Assembly: GCA_963761325.1 (NCBI GenBank) | Contig: CAVXGZ010000001.1 | Coordinates: 1,674,001 to 1,738,000 of the forward strand | Direction: 5' to 3' | DNA length: 64,000 bases | Source of the DNA: Streptantibioticus_C sp963761325 | Lineage (GTDB): Bacteria > Actinomycetota > Actinomycetes > Streptomycetales > Streptomycetaceae | In this document: one piece after another, positions 43,396-52,188 of the stretch | Layout: each line of letters opens with the position of its first letter | Numbering within the stretch: the stretch's first letter is position 1 | The notes under the pieces: generated by a model | Seen by the model: only the letters and a program-made list of their open reading frames with translations | The model's database searches: none | What the model was told of the DNA's origin: nothing | Made by a program: the position numbers and the translations under genes

Positions 43396-44805
43396 GTGAT
43401 CGACGCAGACACCGGATACCAGGCCGTGCTGAGCAGGGACGCCCGCTTCGACGGGGTGTTCTTCACGGCCGTGCGCACCACCGGGATCTACTGCCGTCCC
43501 AGCTGCCCCGCGGTCACCCCCAAGCGGCGGAACGTCACCTTCTACCCCACCGCCGCCGCCGCGCAGGGCGCCGGCTACCGCGCGTGCCGGCGCTGCCGCC
43601 CGGACGCGGTGCCCGGCTCGCCGGAGTGGGACAGCCGCGCGGACCTGGTCGGCCGGGCGATGCGGCTGATCCGCGACGGCGTGGTGGACCGGGACGGCGT
43701 CTCCGGCCTCGCCGCCCGGCTCGGCTACAGCGAACGCCAGGTGCACCGGCAGTTGACCGCCGAGGTCGGCGCCGGACCGGTCGCGCTGGCCAGGGCCCAG
43801 CGCGCCCAGACCGCCCGGGTGCTGCTGCAGACCACGCCGCTGCCGGTCACCGAGATCGCGTTCGCCGCCGGCTGGGCCAGCGTCCGGCAGTTCAACGACT
43901 CGATCCGGGAGATCTACGACCGCACCCCCACCCAACTGCGCGCCGCCGCCCCCGGCCGCGCCCCGCGGCCCCGCCCCGGCGGCGACGCCCGGCGCACCGT
44001 GGTGCCGCTGCGGCTGGCGCACCGCGGCCCCTACCAGGCGGCGCCGGTGCTCGACCTGCTCGCCGGGCAGGCGCTGCCGGGCGTCGAGGAGGTCACCGGC
44101 CGGCCCGGCGCCCGCACCTACCGGCGCACGCTGCGGCTGCCGCACGGCGCCGGGATCCTGGAGGTGGACGAGCCGGGCTCGCGCGCCCGGCAGGGCCGCT
44201 GGCTGGAGTGCCGGCTGCGGCTGGCCGAACTGCGCGACCTGACCACCGCGGTGCAGCGGGTGCGGCACCTGTTCGACCTGGACGCCGACCCCGACGCGGT
44301 GCGGGTCGCGTTCGGCGGCGATCCGCTGCTCGGCCCGCTGGTCGCCCGGCACCCCGGACTGCGCTCGCCCGGCGCCGCCGATCCGCACGAACTCGCGCTG
44401 CGCGCCCTCCTCACCACTCCGGGCGCCGCCGACGCCCTGGCCGCCGGGTACGGCGACCCGCTGCCCGGCGGCCCGGACGGCGGACTGCACCGGGTCTTCC
44501 CGGCCGCCGCGACGCTCGCCGGCGCCGACCCCGGGCCGGCCCTGCCGCACGCCGCACGGGCACTGGCCGGCGCGCTGGCGGACGGCTCGCTGCGGCTGGA
44601 CGCGGGCGCCGACCGCGAGGAGGCCACCGCCGCGCTGCGGGCGCTGCCCGGGGTGGACGAGCGGACGGCCGGCTACGTGCGGATGCGCGCGCTGGGCGAC
44701 CCGGACGTCTTCCTGCCCAGCCGCACCGTCGGCCACCGGGCGGCGGAGCACTGGCGGCCGTGGCGCTCCTACGCCGTCCAGCACCTGTGGCAGGCCGGAC
44801 TCTGA
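43396..44805 (+). CDS. Ada-AlkA protein with a degenerate glycosylase domain
   Basis: A 469-residue protein with three parts. The Ada metal-binding domain has C33, C37, C64 and C67 (IYCRPSC and ACRRCRP) and can sense alkyl phosphotriesters. An AraC-type helix-turn-helix spans about 80-165. The rest resembles AlkA (3-methyladenine glycosylase), but the HhH hairpin reads PGVDERT where PGIGxxT is usual, and FLPSRT (439-444) stands where the catalytic aspartate occurs (FLPDD in E. coli AlkA). The QQVS helix is also missing. The glycosylase is therefore likely inactive while the regulator part is intact. The start is GTG 43396. Confidence 0.82.
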   Translation: MIDADTGYQAVLSRDARFDGVFFTAVRTTGIYCRPSCPAVTPKRRNVTFYPTAAAAQGAGYRACRRCRPDAVPGSPEWDSRADLVGRAMRLIRDGVVDRDGVSGLAARLGYSERQVHRQLTAEVGAGPVALARAQRAQTARVLLQTTPLPVTEIAFAAGWASVRQFNDSIREIYDRTPTQLRAAAPGRAPRPRPGGDARRTVVPLRLAHRGPYQAAPVLDLLAGQALPGVEEVTGRPGARTYRRTLRLPHGAGILEVDEPGSRARQGRWLECRLRLAELRDLTTAVQRVRHLFDLDADPDAVRVAFGGDPLLGPLVARHPGLRSPGAADPHELALRALLTTPGAADALAAGYGDPLPGGPDGGLHRVFPAAATLAGADPGPALPHAARALAGALADGSLRLDAGADREEATAALRALPGVDERTAGYVRMRALGDPDVFLPSRTVGHRAAEHWRPWRSYAVQHLWQAGL

Positions 44806-44872
44806 ACGGAGAGCGACGCGTCACAGCCGCCGGGACTTCTCTCGGCGCCGCGGCGGCCTCACAGTGTTGCGC

Positions 44873-45955
44873 ATGACCCACCCCGAAATCGGCTTCCTGC
44901 CCGGTCTCGTCCTGTCCCGCATCCTCTACGAGGAGGAGGTCCGGCCGGTCCTGGACGACGTCTACCCCGGCCTGCGGCACGCCGCCGCCTGCGTGGGGCC
45001 GGGCTCGGAGGTGCTCGGGTTCGACACCGCGGACTCCGTGGCGCACGGCTGGGGGCCGCGCCTGGAGCTGTTCCTGACGCCGGATGACGCGGCCGCCCAC
45101 GGACCGCGGCTCGCCGCCTTCCTCGCCGAGCGCCTGCCGGCCGACATCCGCGGCTGGCCGGTGCGCACCGCGTCCGGACCGCGGGTCACCGTGACCGACG
45201 CCGGCTCCTGGCTCGCCGAGGCGCTGGGCTGCGACCCGGTGGCCGCCGAGCCGACCGTGCACGACTGGCTGGCGATGCCGCAGCAGCGGCTGGCCGAGGT
45301 GACCGGCGGCGTGGTCTTCCACGACGCCCCGGGCGCGCTGAGCACCGCGCGGCGCCGGCTGACCTGGTACCCGGAGCAGGTCTGGCGCTACCTGCTCGCC
45401 TGCCAGTGGCAGCGGATCGCCCGCGAGGAGGTCTTCCCCGGCCGGTGCGCCGAGGTCGGCGACGACCTCGGCGCCGCGATCGCCGCCGGCCGGCTGGCGC
45501 GCGACCTGATGCGGCTGTGCCTGCTGCTGTCGCGCCGCTACGCGCCCTACGGCAAGTGGCTCGGCTCCGCCTTCGGCCGGCTGCCGGTCGCCGCCCGGCT
45601 CGCCCCGTCGCTGCGCGGCGCGCTGGCCGCCCAGGACCCGGCGGCCCGGGAGCGGCACCTGTGCGACGCGTACGAGACCGTCGCCATGCTGCAGAACTCC
45701 ACCGGGCTGACCGAACCGCTCGATCCGGCCCGGCGTACCAGCGCGCGAAGACCCTTCGTGGTGCTGCGCGCCGGCCGCTTCGCCGCGGCCCTCGCCCGCA
45801 CCCTCACCGACCCGGTGCTGTGCGAGGCCCCGCCGACCGGCGGCGTCGACCAGTGGGCCGACGGCACCGACTTCCTGCTGCTGCCCGAACCGGCCAGGGC
45901 CGCGACCGCCCACCTGCTGCCCCGGCACGACCCGCGGACCGCCCCGTGGGCGTGA
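44873..45955 (+). CDS. DUF4037 domain protein
   Basis: A 360-residue soluble protein of the DUF4037 type. The N-terminal 110 residues look like a nucleotidyltransferase fold: AACVGPGSEVLGFDTADSVAHGW followed by PRLELFLTPDD. A helical C-terminal region with RRLTWYPEQVWRYLLACQWQRI and RYAPYGKWLGSAF follows. Related domains occur in antibiotic-nucleotidyltransferase-like and toxin-antitoxin proteins, but no role is established. The start is ATG 44873 (MTHPEIGFLPG); a GTG nine bases earlier is possible. It follows the Ada gene by 67 bases. Confidence 0.8.
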   Translation: MTHPEIGFLPGLVLSRILYEEEVRPVLDDVYPGLRHAAACVGPGSEVLGFDTADSVAHGWGPRLELFLTPDDAAAHGPRLAAFLAERLPADIRGWPVRTASGPRVTVTDAGSWLAEALGCDPVAAEPTVHDWLAMPQQRLAEVTGGVVFHDAPGALSTARRRLTWYPEQVWRYLLACQWQRIAREEVFPGRCAEVGDDLGAAIAAGRLARDLMRLCLLLSRRYAPYGKWLGSAFGRLPVAARLAPSLRGALAAQDPAARERHLCDAYETVAMLQNSTGLTEPLDPARRTSARRPFVVLRAGRFAAALARTLTDPVLCEAPPTGGVDQWADGTDFLLLPEPARAATAHLLPRHDPRTAPWA

Positions 45956-46019
45956 CGGCGGGCCGACCGCCGCGTCGGGCGGCGCCGTTGAAAGCTCGGC
46001 GGGCCGCCTCGCCCGCGGC

Positions 46020-46391
46020 CTACCTCTCCTGAAGGACGGACAGCGTGTTGCCCGCGGGGTCGGTGAACCACGCGATGTAGGGGCCGCCGCCGCGGAAGAC
46101 GCCCCGCTCGTCGGTCTCCAGGCCGGGGTAGCTCTCGAACGTCACGCCGCGCGCGGCCAGTTCGGCGACCGCGGCGTCGATGTCGTCCACCGGGAAGTTG
46201 AGGATGGTGAAGGACGCCGGCGTGTGGTCGCGCTTGGGGTAGGCCAGGATCGTGCTGCCGCCCGCGATGTGCAGGACCAGCAGGCCGTTCTCCTCGGTCA
46301 CCCGGACCCCGAGCGTCTCGCCGTAGAACCGCTTCGCCGCCTCGATGTCGTTGACGGAGAACCCGCTGAACGCCTTCGTCTCGCCGAACAT
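46020..46391 (-). CDS. VOC (glyoxalase/bleomycin resistance-fold) protein
   Basis: A 123-residue VOC-fold protein. It opens with KAFSGFSVNDIEAAKRFYGE, the first beta-alpha unit, and ends YIAWFTDPAGNTLSVLQ, the usual last strand with a metal-type glutamate position replaced by Asn/Ser. It may bind a small ligand or metal; the metal residues are not clear enough to predict catalysis. It converges on the DUF4037 gene and is separated from the DUF456 gene by 97 bases. Confidence 0.85.
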   Translation of the reverse strand: MFGETKAFSGFSVNDIEAAKRFYGETLGVRVTEENGLLVLHIAGGSTILAYPKRDHTPASFTILNFPVDDIDAAVAELAARGVTFESYPGLETDERGVFRGGGPYIAWFTDPAGNTLSVLQER

Positions 46392-46488
46392 GGCCGCATC
46401 CTCTCTCTCGTCTTTCGTCTCTCGTCTCGGCTGTCTGCCGGATCCGGGGTCCGCGCCCGCCCGCCGGACCGCCCGTCACGCGCGGTCG

Positions 46489-46971
46489 TCACGCGGTCAC
46501 CGCCGCGCCGAGCCAGGCGCCGGCCACCACCAGGCAGCTCAGCAGCTCGGCCAGCACCGACAGGCCGACCCCGCGCATCGCGACCCGGGTCGCCGTCCAG
46601 GCGGCGCGGTGGCCGCCGAGCCGGGACCGCAGGTGCGCGTAGAGCGCTCCGACGAAGCCCACGACGCCGCCGACCACCGGCACCAGGAAGAACCCGAGGA
46701 TCGCGCACACGCCGCTGCTGAACAGGGTCTGCCGGGAGATCCCGGCGTGCCGCAGCCGACGGCCCGGCGCCAGCCACTTGAGCACCTGGCCGACCAGCAG
46801 CGCCGCGGCGGAGCCGAACAGCACGTACCAGGCGGCCGCGGTGTGCACCGCGGACGACCACCACAGCACCGCCGCCCAGCAGACCAGCGGCCCCGGCACC
46901 CCCGGCGTCAGCACCCCGAGCAGGCCGGCGAGCATCGCCAGACCGACCAGGCACAGCTGCGCGGACCCCAT
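46489..46971 (-). CDS. DUF456 family membrane protein
   Basis: A 160-residue protein with about four membrane segments (VGLAMLAGLLGVLTPGVPG, then LVCWAAVLWW..., then CAILGFFLVPVVGGVVGF, and VLAELLSCLVVAGAWLGAA). The order and the GxxGFFxxPVxGxxxG stretch fit DUF456, an actinobacterial and widespread membrane family of unknown role. The start is ATG 46971. It is divergent from the PP2C-like gene, 90 bases apart. Confidence 0.82.
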   Translation of the reverse strand: MGSAQLCLVGLAMLAGLLGVLTPGVPGPLVCWAAVLWWSSAVHTAAAWYVLFGSAAALLVGQVLKWLAPGRRLRHAGISRQTLFSSGVCAILGFFLVPVVGGVVGFVGALYAHLRSRLGGHRAAWTATRVAMRGVGLSVLAELLSCLVVAGAWLGAAVTA

Positions 46972-47061
46972 GTCTCCAGCCTGACGGAAACCGCCGCCCG
47001 CCGCCGTCCCGGCCCCGTCGCCCCGTTCTCCGGGCGGGCCCCAGCGTGGAGAATGGGGCCC

Positions 47062-48346
47062 ATGAGTCCCTTGGGCGATCGGCCGGCGGAGGACGAGTGG
47101 TGGCGGCAGTTGTACGGGGATCCGCCGCCCGACCCGGATCAGGCACCGCCCGATTCGCTCGACGAGCACTTCGCCACCGCGCTGACCGCGACCTCGCCAC
47201 CGCGGCCGCCCGCCGAACCGGTGCGTGAGCCGGCACGGGAGCGGGCCGAGCAACCGGCGCCGGAGCCGCCGCGCGAACCGCCGGCCGAACGGGCCGAGCC
47301 GCGGCGGCAGCCGCTTCCGCCCGCGCTCTCCCTCGACAAGCCGCCGCCCGCCCGGGCGCCGTCGAATCCCGCGCCCGTCCCGGCACTTCCGCCGGGCTGG
47401 GCACCGAGCGAGCGGACCCCCGCGCCGCCGCCGGCCGCCGCGCCGCGCGGCCGGGCGGAGTTCGGCCCGCCGCCCGCCGCCTGGCCGGCCGCCGATCCCG
47501 CGCACCTGGCGGACGGCGTGCCGGACACCGTGCTGGACGGCGCGCGCTACGGGCGGCTGACGGTGCTGACCGCCGCCGTGCGCGGCGACGAGGCCCGGCA
47601 CCGGGGAGCGCCGCGCGGCGAGAGCCTGTTGACCGCGCGGTTCGGCGAGGGCGAGGACGCGCTGCTGTTCGTGGCGATGGCGGGCGGCCCGCCGGGCGCG
47701 GCCGGGCAGCACGCGGTGGCCCGCGCGGCGTGCGCGGACATCGGCTCCGCGATCGGCGTCAACGCCCGGCGGCTCGCGGCCGACCTGCGCGGCGGGCGGC
47801 TCGTCGCGGTCAAGGGCGGGCTCCACCGGCTCACCGCGCGGTCCTACGGCGCGCTGTGCGCCCGGCTCGGCGTCCCACCGGAGGCGGACGCCGCCCACCG
47901 CGCCGCCGGTTCCGACGCCGCCGGCGAAGGCGACGGCACCGGTGGCCCCGGCGGCGACGGCGGGCTCCGGGGTGTTCCTGCACGGCGTGCTGTTATCCGC
48001 CGATCCCGCCTGCGACACGCGGGTGTTCTTCGGCGCGGGACCGGGCGGGCTGTTCCGGCTGCGCGGCAACGGATGGCGCGACCTGGACGGGCGGCACGGC
48101 GGGCACGGCACGTGGGTGCGGGCGTGCGAGGCGCAGCCCGGCGACGTGGCGCTGCTGTGCGGACCGGGACTGGCCGCGCCGCTGCGCGAAGTGCCGCGCG
48201 TCTCCGTCCACTTGGGGCAGCGCTGGGCCGCCCGCGACCAGGCGCCGGAGCTGCCGGTCTTCCTCGCCGACACCATGGTGCGGGTACAGGGCTACCTGGC
48301 CGACCGCTGCGCCGTCGGCGTGTGGGAGGACCCGCCGGTCGCCTGA
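47062..48346 (+). pseudogene. PP2C-like protein, frame broken by one extra base
   Basis: From ATG 47062 the frame reads an acidic/proline-rich N-terminus (to about 150) and then a phosphatase-like part (LLFVAMAGGPPGAAGQHAVAR, DLRGGRLVAVKGGLHRL). At about 47875-47945 it leaves the conserved frame. The expected C-terminal part, SGVFLHGVLLSADPACDTRV to VWEDPPVA, continues in another frame to 48346. The 1285-base span is one base too long. The linker TPPAKATAPVAPAA is in the second frame. Classical PP2C metal-binding aspartates are not obvious, so it may be a pseudophosphatase. Whether it is true decay or sequencing error is unknown. Confidence 0.72.
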
Positions 48347-48351
48347 ACCGC

Positions 48352-48386
48352 CGGGGGCCGGGCCGGCACGCCGCCGGCCCGGCCCC
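48352..48386. terminator. Strong bidirectional hairpin between convergent genes
   Basis: A perfect 15-base-pair stem (GGGGGCCGGGCCGGC pairing with its complement) around a 5-base loop, in the 50-base gap between the convergent PP2C-like and alpha-mannosidase genes. No T-run, but the symmetrical position suits termination on both strands. Confidence 0.75.
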
Positions 48387-48396
48387 CGCGCGGCCG

Positions 48397-51300
48397 TCAG
48401 CCGCCGGCCGTCAGCCGCAGGGTGAGGATCTGGAACGGGCGCAGCTCCACCGCGACACGGCCGTCCGCGGCCCGCGGGGCGGGGGAGAGCGGCCGCTCCA
48501 ACAGGTCGGTGACCTCGGCGCGTTCGACCGGGAAACCGGCGGTGAGGGTGCCGCTCGCCCGGCCGCCGTGCGACTCGTAGAGCCGGACGACCACGTCGCC
48601 CGAGCGGTCGTCGGCGAGCTTGACCGACTCGACGGTGATCGCCGGAGCGTCGACCGCGACCACCGGGGCGGCGCCGGCCGGCCCGGCCACCCGCAGCGGC
48701 AGGTTGAGCGACAGGCCCTCGGCCACCGCGTCGCCCACCGACGCGCCGGGCAGCAGCGCGTAGGTGAAGCGGTGGGTGCCCTGGTCGGTCTCCGGGTCCG
48801 GGCTGTGCGGGGCGCGCAGCAGGGTGAGCCGCACGGTGGTCCCGGTGCCGTCGGCGTGCGGGACCCGGCCGACGTCGTGGCCGTACGTCGAGTCGTTGAG
48901 CACCGCGATCCCGTAGCCGGGCTCGGCGACGTGCACCCAGCGGTGGGCGCAGGTCTCGAACCGGGCCGCGTCCCAACTGGTGTTGGTGTGCGTCGGCCGG
49001 TGGACGTGGCCGAACTGCACCTCGGAGGCGGCGCGTTCGGCGTGCACGTCGAGCGGGAAGGCCGCTTTCAGGACCTTCTCCGACTCGTGCCAGTCCACCT
49101 CGGTGACCACGTCGATCCGGCGGCTGCCGGCCGCCAGCGTGATGTCCTGGCTGATCCGGGACCCGTCGCCGAAGGCCCGCACCACCCGCACCACCGCCCG
49201 CAGCGGGCCGGCCTCGACCAGTTCCACCGACTCGGCGGCGGTCAGGTCGGTGTGCTTGCGGCGGTAGTGGCGGTCGATGTCCCAGGCGTCCCACTGGTTG
49301 GGGTGGTCCGGGTGCAGCTGCAGCAGGTTGCCGCACGCGCCGGGGGCCAGCGCCTCGCGGCCGGCCGCCTTGTCGTGCACGGACGACAGCAGGCCGTCCG
49401 CGTCCACCACCACGCGCAGCTCGGCGTTCTCCAGGACGATCCCGGTGCCCTCGGCCGCCGCCGTGACCGCGACGCCCCGCGGCGCCGGACCCGGGCGGGC
49501 CGCGCCGAGCGCCGGGACCTCGGCCCAGCCGGTGCCGCCGTCCGGCAGCGTGACCGGCTCGGAGCGCGGGTAGGGGGCGGCGTTGAGCACCGCGGGACCC
49601 GCTTCGTCGGCGGTGCCGGCCAGGGCGGCGAGGGCGTCGGAGACGAGGCCCTCCAGTTCGGCGCGCACCCCCTCGTAGGTGTCGCGGGCCTCCCGGTGCA
49701 CCCAGGCGATGGACGAGCCGGGCAGGATGTCGTGGAACTGGTGCAGCAGCACCGTCTTCCAGATCCGGTCCAGGTCGTCGTACGGGTAGGCGTAGCCGGC
49801 CGCGCCGGACAGCGCCGCCGCGGTGGCCCACAACTCGGCCTCGCGCAGCAGGTGTTCGCTGCGCCGGTTGCCCTGCTTGGTCTTCGCCTGGGTGGTGTAC
49901 GTGGCGCGGTGCAGCTCCAGGTACATCTCGCCGGACCACACCGGCGCCCGCTGCCCGTACTCGGCCTCGGCGGCGGCGAAGAACGCCGACGGCTTCTCGA
50001 TCTCCACCCGCGGCGAGCCCTCCAGGGAGCGCAGCCGGCGGGCCTTCTCCAGCATCTCGCGGGTCGGACCGCCGCCGCCGTCGCCGTAGCCGAACGGCAC
50101 CAGCGACTGGGTGGCCAGCCCCTTGTCCGCGAAGTTGCGTACCGCGTGGGCCAGTTCGGAGGCGCGGAACTCGCTGTTGTAGGTGTCGACCGGCGGGAAG
50201 TGGGTGAAGACCCGGGTGCCGTCGATGCCCTCCCACCAGAAGGAGTGGTGCGGCATCTTGTTGGACTGGTTCCACGACATCTTCTGGGTCAGGAACCAGC
50301 GCACCCCGGCCAGCTTGGCCAGTTGCGGGAAGGCCGCGGTGTAGCCGAAGGAGTCCGGCAGCCAGATCTCCTCGGTCTCCACGCCGAACTCCTCGCGGAA
50401 GAAGCGCTTGCCGTGGGTGATCTGCCGGGCCAGCGCCTCACCGCCGGGCATGTTGGCGTCCGACTCCACCCACATCGAGCCGACCGGCGCCCAGTTGCCG
50501 TCCCGCACCGCCTTCTTGATCCGCTCCCAGATGTGCGGCTGGTGCTCCTTGACCCAGGCGTACTGCTGCGCCTGCGAGCAGGCGAACACCAGCTCCGGGT
50601 ACTCCTCGGCCAGCGCGGTGACGTTGGCGAAGGTGCGCGACGCCTTGCGCACCGTCTCGCGCAGCGGCCACAGCCAGGCGGAGTCGATGTGCGCGTGGCC
50701 GGCCGCGGACAGCCGGTGGGCGCTGGCGTGGGCCGGCCGGGAGAGCACCTCGGCCAGCTCGGCGCGCGCCTCGGCCGCGGTGCCGGGCACGTCGTGCAGG
50801 TCGAGGGCGTCCAGCGCGAACTCCAGGGCGCGCAGGATCTCGTGCCGGCGCGGCTCGTGGACGGGCAGCTCGTGCATCAGCTCGGACAGGACATCGATGT
50901 CGAACAGGAGGTGCCAGACGTTCTCGTCCAGCACCGCGAGGGTCGCCGAGCCGAAGCGGTAGAGCGGCCGGTCGCCGGCGGTCAGCACGTCGCCGAGCCG
51001 GGTGGGCGCGAAGCCGTGCAGCACGGTGGGGTTGGCGGCCGCCTCGACCAGCAGCCGCACCGGTTCGCCGCCGGCGACCGGGGAGCCGACCGGCACCTGG
51101 CGGTTGCGCGGATGGACGCCCTTGATCGGCACGCCGTCCGTGTCGTACACCAGGCCCTCCGCCTGGAAGCCCGGTTGGGCGCCGGAGAAGCCGAGGTCGA
51201 TCAGCGCCTCGACCCGGCGGCCGGCCCACTCGGCGGGCACCTCGCCCTCCAGCCGGAACCAGCTGGTCGCCCAGGCGGCTCCCCAGGCGGTGCCCGGCTC

Positions 51301-51468
51301 GAACGGCTCGTAGGCCGCCTTCAACGCCTCCTGGACCGGTACCGGTTCCCCGCGCACATGCCAGGCCCGTACCGACATGGGAGCCCGCGCGGTGTAGAGC
51401 GCTGGCCGGATGAACTGGCTGAGGGCGCGCTCCAGGCGGCCTTCGACCAGTGCGCGGTCGTCGTGCAT
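48397..51468 (-). CDS. Alpha-mannosidase, GH38
   Basis: A 1023-residue GH38 glycoside hydrolase, full length. The zinc site is in GHAHIDSAWLWPLRE (H260, D262), and the nucleophile fits D372 in WLPDSFGYTAAFP. A long N-terminal domain (1-250) and a C-terminal beta-rich part complete the usual layout. No signal peptide is seen, so it probably acts in the cytosol on mannose-containing oligosaccharides, perhaps from glycoprotein or cell envelope turnover; the substrate is inference. The start is ATG 51468. Confidence 0.93.
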   Translation of the reverse strand: MHDDRALVEGRLERALSQFIRPALYTARAPMSVRAWHVRGEPVPVQEALKAAYEPFEPGTAWGAAWATSWFRLEGEVPAEWAGRRVEALIDLGFSGAQPGFQAEGLVYDTDGVPIKGVHPRNRQVPVGSPVAGGEPVRLLVEAAANPTVLHGFAPTRLGDVLTAGDRPLYRFGSATLAVLDENVWHLLFDIDVLSELMHELPVHEPRRHEILRALEFALDALDLHDVPGTAAEARAELAEVLSRPAHASAHRLSAAGHAHIDSAWLWPLRETVRKASRTFANVTALAEEYPELVFACSQAQQYAWVKEHQPHIWERIKKAVRDGNWAPVGSMWVESDANMPGGEALARQITHGKRFFREEFGVETEEIWLPDSFGYTAAFPQLAKLAGVRWFLTQKMSWNQSNKMPHHSFWWEGIDGTRVFTHFPPVDTYNSEFRASELAHAVRNFADKGLATQSLVPFGYGDGGGGPTREMLEKARRLRSLEGSPRVEIEKPSAFFAAAEAEYGQRAPVWSGEMYLELHRATYTTQAKTKQGNRRSEHLLREAELWATAAALSGAAGYAYPYDDLDRIWKTVLLHQFHDILPGSSIAWVHREARDTYEGVRAELEGLVSDALAALAGTADEAGPAVLNAAPYPRSEPVTLPDGGTGWAEVPALGAARPGPAPRGVAVTAAAEGTGIVLENAELRVVVDADGLLSSVHDKAAGREALAPGACGNLLQLHPDHPNQWDAWDIDRHYRRKHTDLTAAESVELVEAGPLRAVVRVVRAFGDGSRISQDITLAAGSRRIDVVTEVDWHESEKVLKAAFPLDVHAERAASEVQFGHVHRPTHTNTSWDAARFETCAHRWVHVAEPGYGIAVLNDSTYGHDVGRVPHADGTGTTVRLTLLRAPHSPDPETDQGTHRFTYALLPGASVGDAVAEGLSLNLPLRVAGPAGAAPVVAVDAPAITVESVKLADDRSGDVVVRLYESHGGRASGTLTAGFPVERAEVTDLLERPLSPAPRAADGRVAVELRPFQILTLRLTAGG

Positions 51469-51664
51469 CGGGATCCTCGCTTCGGCTGCGGAGTTGCGTT
51501 CACCCCCACCTTTCCCTGATCGCCGGTGAAGTGCACCCCCTTGGACAGGACATCATGACGTGGGTACCGGAGTCATCCGCTCCACCCGATTTCCAGGGAG
51601 TCGTGGAGTGGACCGTTGGGTGGGGGGAATGCATTCGGCGACGCCTATTCGCAAGGGGGATCAG

Positions 51665-52132
51665 GTGACGGGGGCCGAAGCTGATGAGATGGACAGACGG
51701 CCGCAGGGCCGTACCGTGCGAGAGGCCGCGCGTACACCGGCGGCCGGGGAATTACGACACCACCTGTGCCACGCCGACCTCCGGGCGGTCGCCGAGGCCC
51801 GTGAACTGCTGCGCGAGCACCTCGCGCGCTGGGGAATGGCGCGACTGAGCGACACCGCCGAACTGCTGATGAGCGAACTGGTCACCAACGCGCTGGTGCA
51901 CACCGAGCACGGCGCGGTGCTCACCGCCCGGCTCACCCCGCACCCGGCGCGGCGGCTGCGGGTGGAGGTCCACGACTTCGCCCCGCACCATCCCAGGGCC
52001 CGGGTCGCCGACGACCAGGCGTGCAACGGCCGCGGCCTGCTGATCGTCCGGGCGCTCGCCGACGCCTGGGGCGTCTCCACCCAGCCGGCCGGCAAGACCG
52101 TCTGGTTCGAGCTGTCCCAGGGCCGGGGCTGA
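51665..52132 (+). CDS. ATP-binding anti-sigma-type protein (RsbW-like HATPase)
   Basis: A 155-residue HATPase_c_2 protein. The N-box is ELVTNALVH (E71, N75) and the G-box region CNGRGLLIVRALADAWGV is near the end; between them the D-box is weak. Streptomyces has many such short kinases, some acting as anti-sigma factors for stress sigma factors. The start is GTG 51665 because GGGGGA lies just upstream. No sigma or anti-anti-sigma gene adjoins it, so its partner is unknown. It converges on the DUF2637 gene across a hairpin. Confidence 0.83.
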   Translation: MTGAEADEMDRRPQGRTVREAARTPAAGELRHHLCHADLRAVAEARELLREHLARWGMARLSDTAELLMSELVTNALVHTEHGAVLTARLTPHPARRLRVEVHDFAPHHPRARVADDQACNGRGLLIVRALADAWGVSTQPAGKTVWFELSQGRG

Positions 52133-52137
52133 AACGC

Positions 52138-52177
52138 CGACGAGCCCCGCTCCCCGGCCGGGGAACAGGGCTCGTCG
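52138..52177. terminator. Bidirectional hairpin between convergent genes
   Basis: A 10-base inverted repeat (CGACGAGCCC and GGGCTCGTCG) around an inner CCCCGG/CCGGGG palindrome, in the 56-base gap between the convergent anti-sigma-type and DUF2637 genes. Position and structure suit termination for both. Confidence 0.7.
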
Positions 52178-52188
52178 CAGGAGCCGGC

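Noticed and set aside
46345..51519. A 1724-codon plus-strand frame opposite the DUF456, PP2C-like and alpha-mannosidase genes
   Set aside because: Only its middle part coincides with the PP2C-like gene's first frame. The remainder is the complement of the GH38 gene and has no family features.
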